Shown in pieces: positions 1 to 6,315 of a stretch of DNA of 6,574 nt. The stretch spans positions 1 through 6,574 of the forward strand of contig JAPUIV010000296.1 in assembly GCA_027296665.1 (NCBI GenBank), written 5' to 3'. The DNA is from Acidobacteriota bacterium (GTDB taxonomy: Bacteria > Acidobacteriota > Polarisedimenticolia > JAPUIV01). Every line of letters begins with the position of its first letter. Within the stretch, counting starts at the first letter, position 1. A model generated the notes under the pieces. The model saw only the letters and a list, made by a program, of their open reading frames with translations. It did not search any database and was not told the origin of the DNA. A program made the position numbers and the translations under genes.

Positions 1-286
1 TTGGCTGAGCCAGAGAAACGGTGTCGTTTGGCTCCGATTCCTTTCTCAGGCCGGCATAAAGGGGAAGAGATCCAAGCGCAACAAGAAAGGGCAAAAAAAG
101 TTTCGCCATCCCCAGGGCCGGGGAGAATCTTCCTCCTGGAGGGTTCAGATCCATTGGTGGTACTCGCCCAGATTGTGAGAGAAAATCCTCATTCTTTATA
201 ATGAAAAAAGCCCTGAAAATCAAGCCCCTTTTGCGATCCAGCCATCCCTGGGGTGGTTGGGGGTGGGGAAGTAATCCCTGGAAGGA
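1..286. other. Intergenic stretch with no convincing gene
   Basis: No reading frame here looks like protein. The plus frame open from base 1 to 201 gives a low-complexity peptide rich in Arg, Pro and Gly, with no recognisable family and no Shine-Dalgarno sequence in view. The stretch holds an imperfect inverted repeat at 7-34 (GAGCCA with TGGCTC, plus inner AACG with CGTT around a GTGT loop and a 4-nt bulge). It also has a 5-bp hairpin at 109-124 and a run of seven A at 93-99. Read on the minus strand, downstream of the MOSC gene, the 109-124 hairpin precedes a T7 run, but nine bases separate them, so it is at best a poor intrinsic terminator. Composition is more AT-rich around 165-225 than in the flanking genes. 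Confidence 0.6.
173..202 (+). promoter_or_regulatory. Possible sigma-70-like promoter, antisense to the MOSC gene
   Basis: The sequence shows TTGTGA at 173-178, an 18-bp spacer and a perfect TATAAT at 197-202 in a locally AT-rich patch. It would fire rightward, into the 3' end of the MOSC gene in the antisense direction, and no plus-strand gene starts nearby to receive it. It may be a chance match, a promoter for an unrecognised small RNA, or a remnant. Only the sequence match supports it. Confidence 0.25.
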
Positions 287-973
287 TCAGGTAGGCAGAT
301 TGCAGCAGCCGATGTTGCCGCGAGGATTTCGGTCTGCCTCCTCCACGATCCGCTGGAATGCCTCTCTCCAGTCGGGGGAGAGGGCCGGGATCCCGATCGC
401 CTTTCTGGCCCCTTCCACGTTCTGCCGGTTGAAATTGAACAGTGCGTGGATCCTTGCCACCGTCATCCGCCTCGGATCGACTTTCAGCCGTTCGATACGG
501 TCTCCCGCTCCGACTTCCCCCTCGATCAGGACCCGGAGATAAAAGCCGACCCGGCCGCTTCGCAGGAACATGCGGGGGAATTCCGCCATTCCGATGCGGA
601 TTCCCAGCTTGAAACAGGGTTGCCTCGGCTGGGTCACCTCGACCATGGCGCCACCCACGCGGAAGACATCCCCCACGTGGACCTCCCCCTCGCTCATCCC
701 CTCGACGGTAAAATTCTCCCCGAATTGCCCATGCGGTAACTCATCCCTTCCCAGTTCCCGCTTCCAGTATTCGTAATTTTCGAGGGTGTAGACGTAGACC
801 GCCTTGTGGATGCCGCCATGCACCTCGCGGGCAGCCTGGCTGTCCCCCGCCAGGTTCATGGTCCCCAATCGGACCCGTCCCCGGACCGGCTCCTTGAAGA
901 TGCCGGTGCGAACCGGTTTCCCCTCATGGGATACCTCCCGCGGAGTCGCCACGTTCACGGAAATGAGTTTCAT
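287..973 (-). CDS. MOSC domain-containing protein, YiiM-like
   Basis: The 228-aa product is a cytoplasmic MOSC-domain protein of the YiiM type, close to the roughly 224 aa of E. coli YiiM. A MOSC beta-barrel fills about residues 25-150, with the conserved HGG (52-54), GEN (85-87) and the PRQPC motif containing Cys120, the cysteine expected to ligate the molybdenum cofactor. A helical C-terminal segment (about 170-217) matches the 3-alpha domain usually attached to YiiM proteins. In E. coli, YiiM takes part in molybdenum-dependent detoxification of N-hydroxylated bases such as 6-N-hydroxylaminopurine; the same activity here is inferred from family. The ATG at 973 has GAGG nine bases upstream, which supports this start. 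It is divergent from the porin gene across 62 bp. There is no signal peptide or membrane segment. The family is clear, but the substrate is not shown by sequence. Confidence 0.9.
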   Translation of the reverse strand: MKLISVNVATPREVSHEGKPVRTGIFKEPVRGRVRLGTMNLAGDSQAAREVHGGIHKAVYVYTLENYEYWKRELGRDELPHGQFGENFTVEGMSEGEVHVGDVFRVGGAMVEVTQPRQPCFKLGIRIGMAEFPRMFLRSGRVGFYLRVLIEGEVGAGDRIERLKVDPRRMTVARIHALFNFNRQNVEGARKAIGIPALSPDWREAFQRIVEEADRNPRGNIGCCNLPT

Positions 974-1035
974 GCCAGGGTTCCTCGGGTGTTTCGAATG
1001 CCATATCCCTGTTCAATTAAGATAGAATTCTCCTG
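974..1035. promoter_or_regulatory. Divergent intergenic region between MOSC gene and porin gene
   Basis: These 62 bp separate two divergent starts, so promoters for both genes probably lie here or within their 5' ends. It is the most AT-rich part of this neighbourhood (1001-1030). On the plus strand, TAGAAT (1023-1028) and TAAGAT (1018-1023) resemble -10 boxes but lack a convincing -35 at the right spacing. On the minus strand, TTGAAC (1017-1012) resembles a -35 with no good -10 partner. The MOSC Shine-Dalgarno sequence lies at its left end. No operator palindrome is evident apart from the short TTCGAA and GAATTC. Confidence 0.4.
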
Positions 1036-2295
1036 ATGGGAGATCCAGCGAAATTTTTTCGCCCCCTTCATCTTGCGGGGATGGCGATCCTGCTCCTCCT
1101 GTCCTCTCTCGATAACGCCTTCCCGGAGGAGGAACGCTCCATCCGGTGGGGAGGCAGGATTCAACTGGACGGCCATTCCAGCAGCGGGGATCCGGCCTAC
1201 CAGCCATTCCTTGCGGACGGGACGGAATTCAGGCGGGCCCGCCTGTTCGTGGAGGGCGACCTCAACGGCTATACCCGGTTCAAGGCGCAGTACGATTTCG
1301 CCGACGAGATCGACCGCTCGGCAACCGACAGCGCCGGGAATACCGTCCAATTCGACGACGCCCCCGCATTCAAGGATGTCTACCTCGAACTTCACGAACT
1401 TCCAGGGGTTGGCGCGATCCGCTTCGGGCATTTCAAGGAACCGTTCAGCCTCGAGGAACTGACCACCAGCAACCATAACACCTTCATGGAACGAGCCCTC
1501 CCCAACCTGTTCGCTCCCAGCCGCAACACCGGCATCATGCTTCACAACCAGCATGCCGGCGGCCGCCTGACCTGGGCCGTTGGGGGGTTCGCCGAGACCG
1601 ATGACGAGGGCACGGCCCGTTCGGGAAGCACCAATATCTCCGGCCGCTTCACCGGCCTTCCCTGGTACCGGGACGACAAGCGGTTTCTTCATCTCGGCCT
1701 CGGTCTGAGCCTGCGCATGCCCGATGCCGGCACGGTAGAGTTCTCCACCCGGCCGGAAGCCCATCTCGGCGGGAAACCGATCTCGACGGGAACGATCAGC
1801 AACGTGGATGATCTCACCACTCTCTCGGCCGAGGCGGCGATGGTTTTCGAGCGGTTTTCGGTTCAGGGAGAGTACTTCCGGACCGATCTGGATGATGGAG
1901 CGACCGACCCTGGCTTCGATGGATGGTACCTGTACGGATCGTTCTGGCTGACCAGGGGAGATCACCGGAGTTATGATAAATCGGCAGGCGCCTTCGGCCA
2001 GGTCAGACCTGCCACCCCGTTCGATCCCCTCAAGGGAGGCGCCGGGGCATGGGAAGTCGCCCTGCGCTATTCCCATCTCGACCTCTCCGAAACGCCCAAC
2101 GGAGCCGCGCCCCCCACCGGCTCCACCGCCCAGGTCGGCGGGGAGATTCGCAACCTCACCATCGGGATCAACTGGCACCTGAACGATTTCACCCGGTTCA
2201 TGTTCAACTACGTCAACTCCGAACTGGAGGACGGATCGATGAACGCGACCAATGACGCGAACCTCTACCTCCTCCGCATTCAGGTCGATTGGTAA
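1036..2295 (+). CDS. OprO/OprP-type (phosphate-selective family) outer-membrane porin
   Basis: The 419-aa product looks like a porin O/P family (Pfam Porin_O_P) beta-barrel, which forms trimeric anion or general diffusion channels in the outer membrane. The N-terminus has basic residues (Lys6, Arg9), a hydrophobic stretch at about 12-23 and a likely signal-peptidase site near residue 28, followed by acidic EEER. The mature part begins with a typical first strand (IRWGGRIQLDGHS), then RRARLFVEGDL and the family hallmark IRFGHFKEPFSLEELT with FMERALPNLFAPSRNTGIML. Alternating strands continue to the end. The last residue is Trp, aromatic as expected of a BAM signal, though Phe is commoner. The ATG has no clear Shine-Dalgarno sequence; an in-frame ATG at 1081 would lose the basic n-region of the signal peptide, so 1036 is preferred. 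'Phosphate-selective' is only the family name, and nothing nearby links it to phosphate uptake. It is probably monocistronic, convergent with the next gene. Confidence 0.87.
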   Translation: MGDPAKFFRPLHLAGMAILLLLSSLDNAFPEEERSIRWGGRIQLDGHSSSGDPAYQPFLADGTEFRRARLFVEGDLNGYTRFKAQYDFADEIDRSATDSAGNTVQFDDAPAFKDVYLELHELPGVGAIRFGHFKEPFSLEELTTSNHNTFMERALPNLFAPSRNTGIMLHNQHAGGRLTWAVGGFAETDDEGTARSGSTNISGRFTGLPWYRDDKRFLHLGLGLSLRMPDAGTVEFSTRPEAHLGGKPISTGTISNVDDLTTLSAEAAMVFERFSVQGEYFRTDLDDGATDPGFDGWYLYGSFWLTRGDHRSYDKSAGAFGQVRPATPFDPLKGGAGAWEVALRYSHLDLSETPNGAAPPTGSTAQVGGEIRNLTIGINWHLNDFTRFMFNYVNSELEDGSMNATNDANLYLLRIQVDW

Positions 2296-2297
2296 TC

Positions 2298-2330
2298 CCC
2301 GCCTGGAACCGCTACCGCGGGCTGTTCTCT
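2298..2330 (+). terminator. Weak candidate terminator after the porin gene
   Basis: Just past the porin stop, CCCGC (2298-2302) can pair with GCGGG (2317-2321) around a 14-nt loop, and a pyrimidine-rich tract (CTGTTCTCTCCCTT) follows. The stem is short and the tract is not a pure T run, so this is a poor intrinsic terminator. It overlaps the last codons of the convergent peptidase gene. Confidence 0.22.
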
Positions 2331-4471
2331 CCCTTCACGTCCAGGGTGACGAACAAGAAGGCGTAAATGTCGCTGTACTCCTCGAGAATTTTCGTGGTCG
2401 GCTTCCCGGCCCCATGACCTGCCTTGGTCTCCACCCGGATCAGTATGGGATTTTTTCCGCCGTCCGCCGCCTGCAGCGCGGCAACAAACTTCTTGGCGTG
2501 CGCCGGGACCACACGGTCATCGGTATCGGCGGTCGTCACCAGAATCGGAGGATAATCGACCCCCTTCTTCACGTTGTGCAGCGGTGAATAGGCGTAGAGG
2601 AAGGCAAAATCTTCGGGACTCTTCTCCGCGTTGCCGTACTCCGGAACCCAGTATCTTCCCACGGTCCATTTCTGGTACCGGAGCATGTCGGTCACCGGGA
2701 CCTGCGCCACCACGGCGCCGAACAGCTCCGGTCTCTGGAGCAGACAGGCGGTCACCAGGAGGCCGCCGTTGGAACCTCCGTTGATCGCGAGTTTCTCCCG
2801 CCGAGTGTAGCGTTTCTCGATCAAGAACTCGGCCGCGGCGATGAAATCATCGAACACGTTCTGCTTGTTTCCCAGCATCCCCGCCTGGTGCCATTCCTCC
2901 CCGAATTCACTGCCGCCGCGCAGATTGGCCACCGCCAGGATCCCGCCGTTTTCGAGCCAGACCAGCCTTGTGACCGAGAAGCTCGGGGTCAGGTTGATAT
3001 TGAACCCTCCGTAACCGTACAGCAGGGTATGATTGTCGCCGTCTCTCTTCATCCCCTTCTTGTAGGTCAGGAACATCGGCACCCGGGTGCCGTCCTTGGA
3101 ACGATAGAACACCTGCTCGGTGACGTACCCCGACGGATCGAAGCTGATCTCGGTCGACCGGAACGGGATGGTCTTGCCGGTGCGAAAATCGTACCGGTAG
3201 ATGGCCGTCGGATAGACGAAAGATTGGAATCCGAAAAACATTTCTTCATCTTCCTGGCGGCCGGTCAGCCCGATGATCGAACCGATGGCCGGGAGGGGGA
3301 TTTCCTTCAGGAGCTTTCCCTCCAGATCGAACAATTTCAGCAGTTCGTGCGCCTGGTGCATGTACTGGATGATCATCTGCTGGTTCACAATCTCCGCGGA
3401 GCTGATCACATCGTCCTGTTCGCCGAGAACCTCCTTCCAGTCCGCCCGGCCGGGGTGATCGAGATCGATGGCAACAACTCGCCCGCGGGGGGCGTCCAGG
3501 TCGGTTTTGAAGAAAAACCGCTTGCCGGCGTTGCCGACCGGCTGGAATTCGGCCTCGCCCACCTCCAACAGCTTCACGAACTCGCCATCGGATTCCACCG
3601 GGCGGTAGTAGATCCCGTTGCGCTGATCGGTTCCATGGTAGGCGTACAGGAGCAGGTATTCACCGTCCTCGGTGATGAAAGGCACGAAACCGAGCTCCTT
3701 GTTCTCCGGCATCTCGAAGATGAGCTTGTCCTTTGATTGCGGCGTCCCGAGGCGGTGCCAGTAAACCTGGCTGAAGTTGTTCTCGTCCTCCTCGGGCACG
3801 GTGCCCGGTTCCGGGAACCGGTTATAAAAGAAGCCGCTGCTGTCGTGCTTCCAGGCGATTCCGGTGAACTTCACCCATCGGATCACTTCATCGAATTCCT
3901 TGCCGGTGTCGATCTTCCGGATCCGGATCTCCTGCCGGTCGCTGCCGCTGCTGGAGAGTCCGTAAGCAAGCAAGGTTCCGTCCCTGTTATAGGCCTGGTT
4001 GGTGAGGGCAATCGTGCCATCCTCGCTGAGCTTGTTGGGGTCGAGAATGGTCCTGGGTTTGCCGGCCAACGATTCCACCATGTACAGCACCGACTGGTTC
4101 TGGAGTCCGTCATTCTTGGTGAAGAAGTACCGGTCACCATGCCTCTGCGGAACACCATACTTCGGGTAGTCCCATAGTTCCCGCATCCTCTCCTCGATCG
4201 ATTCCCGGGCCGGAACGGCGTCAATGAATTTCCGGGTGACCCGGTTTTCCGCCTCGACCCAGGCGATGGTTTCCCTGGAATCGGCATCTTCCAGCCAGCG
4301 GTAGGGATCGGCCACCTCGGTTCCGTGAAAATCGTCCACCACCGCGGACCTTTTCGCTTCCGGGTATTTCCATTTCCGATCCTTCTTCTTCCCCGCCGAT
4401 TCAACGCTCCCGGCAGTCGCGGCCAGGGCCAGAACCAGGGAACCGGCAACAAGCAACCAGTGGAATCTCAT
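2312..4471 (-). CDS. Secreted prolyl oligopeptidase (serine peptidase S9A)
   Basis: The 719-aa product is a full-length prolyl oligopeptidase (EC 3.4.21.26), which cleaves short peptides on the carboxyl side of proline. A signal peptide (MRFHWLLVAGSLVLALAATAG, then VESA before lysines) points to a periplasmic or exported enzyme; mammalian POP is cytosolic. After it come the S9A N-terminal signature (DPYRWLED, about residues 56-63), a seven-bladed propeller to about residue 430, and the alpha/beta-hydrolase domain. The catalytic triad is visible: Ser567 in GGSNGG, Asp651 in DTDDRVVP and His686 in AGHGAG. Trp608 and Arg653 match the porcine substrate-binding Trp595 and Arg643. The start is firm: AGGAGG at 4486-4481 sits nine bases before the ATG and the signal peptide begins there. 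It follows pgl by 51 bp on the same strand but is metabolically unrelated, so co-transcription is uncertain. A role in using peptides for nutrition is inferred. Confidence 0.95.
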   Translation of the reverse strand: MRFHWLLVAGSLVLALAATAGSVESAGKKKDRKWKYPEAKRSAVVDDFHGTEVADPYRWLEDADSRETIAWVEAENRVTRKFIDAVPARESIEERMRELWDYPKYGVPQRHGDRYFFTKNDGLQNQSVLYMVESLAGKPRTILDPNKLSEDGTIALTNQAYNRDGTLLAYGLSSSGSDRQEIRIRKIDTGKEFDEVIRWVKFTGIAWKHDSSGFFYNRFPEPGTVPEEDENNFSQVYWHRLGTPQSKDKLIFEMPENKELGFVPFITEDGEYLLLYAYHGTDQRNGIYYRPVESDGEFVKLLEVGEAEFQPVGNAGKRFFFKTDLDAPRGRVVAIDLDHPGRADWKEVLGEQDDVISSAEIVNQQMIIQYMHQAHELLKLFDLEGKLLKEIPLPAIGSIIGLTGRQEDEEMFFGFQSFVYPTAIYRYDFRTGKTIPFRSTEISFDPSGYVTEQVFYRSKDGTRVPMFLTYKKGMKRDGDNHTLLYGYGGFNINLTPSFSVTRLVWLENGGILAVANLRGGSEFGEEWHQAGMLGNKQNVFDDFIAAAEFLIEKRYTRREKLAINGGSNGGLLVTACLLQRPELFGAVVAQVPVTDMLRYQKWTVGRYWVPEYGNAEKSPEDFAFLYAYSPLHNVKKGVDYPPILVTTADTDDRVVPAHAKKFVAALQAADGGKNPILIRVETKAGHGAGKPTTKILEEYSDIYAFLFVTLDVKGENSPR

Positions 4472-4499
4472 CTCTCGATACCTCCTGTATCTAATTTGT

Positions 4500-4517
4500 T
4501 CGGCCCGGAAAGGCCGA
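4500..4517 (-). other. Small hairpin between pgl and the peptidase gene
   Basis: On the minus strand, TCGGCC and GGCCGA form a perfect 6-bp stem around a 6-nt loop (TTTCCG), in the 51-bp gap between the pgl stop and the peptidase start. No T run follows (ACAAATTAG comes next), so it is not a standard intrinsic terminator. It could stabilise the 3' end of the sugar-operon transcript or partly separate the peptidase from it. Confidence 0.3.
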
Positions 4518-4522
4518 GGATA

Positions 4523-5290
4523 TCAAATCTTACCCGCGGCGGGACGGTCCAGAAACCAGAACAGTTCACCGGAAGCCGGCCGGATGAGACCGGCGGGAAA
4601 CCGTCCGGGGCGATCCTCTTCTTCCAGGACCTTCCGGACGGTAACGGCCTTGCCGGCCCCCGCCACCAGGAATATGACGCATCGGGCCTGGTTGAACACC
4701 GGAACGGTCATCGTGATCCGGAAATTCCCGAGCTTCTCCAGCCAGGGGGCAACCACCAGCCGCTTCGATTCCTGGACCGCCGGGGTTCCCGGAAACAGGG
4801 AGGCGGTATGGCCGTCCGATCCCATGCCGAGAAAGACCAGATCGAACCGGGGGAATCGACCCTCCGGAAGCTTGAAAAAGCTCCGGATCTCCTTTTCATA
4901 TGCGATGGCGGCCGCGGCAGCATCTTTCCCTTCCAGGGGAACCGGATGGAGGTTGGCTGGACCGATCTCGACGCGGGACAGAAGAGCGGCGCGGGCCGAA
5001 CCAAAATTGCTTTCCGGATGGCTGAAAGGGACCGGGCGTTCATCCCCCCAGAACAGGTGGACCGCCGACCATGAGAATTCTCCTTTTCCGGGAACCCCGG
5101 CGGCGAGTTTCTCGAACAACCGAACCGGCGTCGAACCACCCGACAGCACAACGGTGAATCTTCCCCGTTCCTGTATCGATGCCGCCGCCCGCCGGCGGAA
5201 CTCCTCCGCCGCCGCTTGAGCGAGGGCGTCCGGGTCTTGAAAGACCCGAATATTCCCTGCCGCGCCGGAGCTATCGGAAACGATCGGCAC
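4523..5290 (-). CDS. pgl: 6-phosphogluconolactonase, DevB/SOL type
   Basis: This cytosolic enzyme (EC 3.1.1.31) hydrolyses 6-phospho-D-glucono-1,5-lactone to 6-phosphogluconate, the second step of the oxidative pentose phosphate and Entner-Doudoroff routes. At 255 aa it fits the DevB/NagB-like fold family. Family motifs appear in order: VVLSGGSTP (47-55), FWGDERPVP (80-88) with HPESN (91-95), and LGMGSDGHTASLFPG (154-168), whose His161 is the expected catalytic residue. A C-terminal GAGKA motif follows. The start chosen is GTG at 5290-5288, with GGAG (5303-5300) nine bases upstream inside the end of fbp. The frame stays open upstream to 5572, but that part only shadows the FBPase C-terminus. 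The start lies 4 bp past the fbp stop, which implies translational coupling. The neighbouring glucokinase gene supports the assignment. Confidence 0.93.
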   Translation of the reverse strand: MPIVSDSSGAAGNIRVFQDPDALAQAAAEEFRRRAAASIQERGRFTVVLSGGSTPVRLFEKLAAGVPGKGEFSWSAVHLFWGDERPVPFSHPESNFGSARAALLSRVEIGPANLHPVPLEGKDAAAAAIAYEKEIRSFFKLPEGRFPRFDLVFLGMGSDGHTASLFPGTPAVQESKRLVVAPWLEKLGNFRITMTVPVFNQARCVIFLVAGAGKAVTVRKVLEEEDRPGRFPAGLIRPASGELFWFLDRPAAGKI

Positions 5291-5294
5291 CGGC

Positions 5295-6296
5295 CTACTC
5301 TCCGCCCTCTCTGCAGAACTTTTCGTACAGATCCACCTCGAAGGGAGACCCGATGGCGATCGGCACCTGCTGGTGCAACGACTCCGGCCGGATGTCGAGG
5401 ATCGATCCCCGCCCGGTAGTGGCCCGGCCGCCGGCCTGCTCAACCAGGAAGGCCATGGGAGCGCACTCGTACAGGAGCCGCAGCTTGCCGTTCCTGTTCT
5501 TTTCATCTTCGGGGTAAAAGAAGATGCCGCCTTCCAGCAGATTCCGGTGGATATCGGCCACCATGGCGCCAACGTACCTCAGAGAATAGGGACCATTGGA
5601 GGCCAGATCTTTTCCGGTGAGATGATCGACAAACTTCCGGATGTACGGATCCCACTGCCCGTACTTCCCCAGATTCGCGCTGTAATAGCTCCCGCGCGCC
5701 GGGCTGCGGATCAGCTCCTGCGTGAGGAGGAATTCGCCGCGGCGGTTGTCGAGGGTGAACCCGTTCACCCCGGCACCACCGGTAAAGACCAGGATCGTGC
5801 CCGGCCCGTACATCACGTAACCGGCCGCGGCAATCGGCAGGCGATCCTGGAGCTCCGCCAGGGGATCCTGGCTCCGGCCTGTCCGTTTCCTGCGGTAGAA
5901 GCTGAAGATGGTACCCACCGTGCCGTTGATGTCGAGGTTGGACGATCCGCCCACCGGGTCGACGCACAAAATGTAGGAATCGGGATACGCCGTATCCAGG
6001 CAACGGGCTGCCTCGAGCTCCTCCGATACCACGGCGGCGACCCGGCCGGAATCGGCGAAAGTTTCCAGGACAATCTCATTGGCGGCCACGTCCAGTTTTT
6101 TTTGCTCATCCCCCGTCGGGTTTTCCCCTCCCGCCATTCCCAGATTGCCGGAAATGGAGGCATTCCGGATCTCGTGGGAGATCGTTTTCGCCGCCTGGGC
6201 CAACCGGGTCATGAGGACATTCAGGGCCGGGTCGAGGCGGGCCCCATCCTTCTTAAGAAGGAAACTTCCCAGAGTGATCTTTTCCTGGCTGTTCAT
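5295..6296 (-). CDS. fbp: Class I fructose-1,6-bisphosphatase with altered metal-binding motif
   Basis: The 333-aa product (E. coli Fbp is 332 aa) belongs to the class I FBPases, which hydrolyse fructose 1,6-bisphosphate to fructose 6-phosphate. Conserved residues, with mammalian numbers five higher at the N-terminal end: Asp63 and Asp69 in GDEQKKLD, Glu92-Glu93 in VSEE, Asp113 in the metal loop, Arg240-Tyr241 (LRYVGAMVADIHRNLL), Tyr261, Lys271 and Glu277 (GKLRLLYE). The metal loop reads DPVGGSSN instead of DPLDGSSN, so Gly116 replaces the metal ligand equivalent to mammalian Asp121. The AMP-site motif TGELT of E. coli aligns with DPALN, so classical AMP inhibition may be lost. The ATG at 6296 is preferred to one at 6344 because of a strong Shine-Dalgarno and homology starting there. 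There is no chloroplast-type redox insert. Fold assignment is sure; full FBPase activity is not, given Gly116. Confidence 0.93.
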   Translation of the reverse strand: MNSQEKITLGSFLLKKDGARLDPALNVLMTRLAQAAKTISHEIRNASISGNLGMAGGENPTGDEQKKLDVAANEIVLETFADSGRVAAVVSEELEAARCLDTAYPDSYILCVDPVGGSSNLDINGTVGTIFSFYRRKRTGRSQDPLAELQDRLPIAAAGYVMYGPGTILVFTGGAGVNGFTLDNRRGEFLLTQELIRSPARGSYYSANLGKYGQWDPYIRKFVDHLTGKDLASNGPYSLRYVGAMVADIHRNLLEGGIFFYPEDEKNRNGKLRLLYECAPMAFLVEQAGGRATTGRGSILDIRPESLHQQVPIAIGSPFEVDLYEKFCREGGE

Positions 6297-6303
6297 ATCC
6301 CTG

Positions 6304-6311
6304 CTCCTCCC
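6304..6311 (-). promoter_or_regulatory. Ribosome-binding site fixing the fbp start
   Basis: GGGAGGAG on the minus strand ends seven bases before the ATG at 6296. It lies in the 19-bp gap after the glucokinase stop. It decides the start against an upstream in-frame ATG at 6344, which would overlap the glucokinase gene and add 16 residues unlike any FBPase N-terminus. Confidence 0.75.
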
Positions 6312-6315
6312 GCCT

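Noticed and set aside
1..201. Possible 66-residue protein beginning at the window edge
   Set aside because: Composition is unlike protein, no motif is seen and the start is simply the first base of the window. A truncated gene end cannot be fully excluded.
1009..1026. Possible Pho box upstream of the porin (CTGTTCA half-site)
   Set aside because: Only one poor half-site is present; the second heptamer position (AGATAGA) does not match CTGTCAT.
970..2178. 402-residue open frame on the minus strand opposite the porin gene
   Set aside because: It is antisense to a clear signal-peptide porin, resembles no family and has the Gly/Glu/Arg-rich look of a shadow frame in GC-rich DNA.
2888..3736. 282-residue open frame on the plus strand opposite the peptidase gene
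   Set aside because: It mirrors the prolyl oligopeptidase codons; no start signal and no family resemblance.
5291..5572. Upstream extension of pgl to an ATG at 5572
   Set aside because: The extra 94 residues are a frame-shifted reading of the FBPase C-terminus, and DevB-type lactonases are about 230-260 aa.
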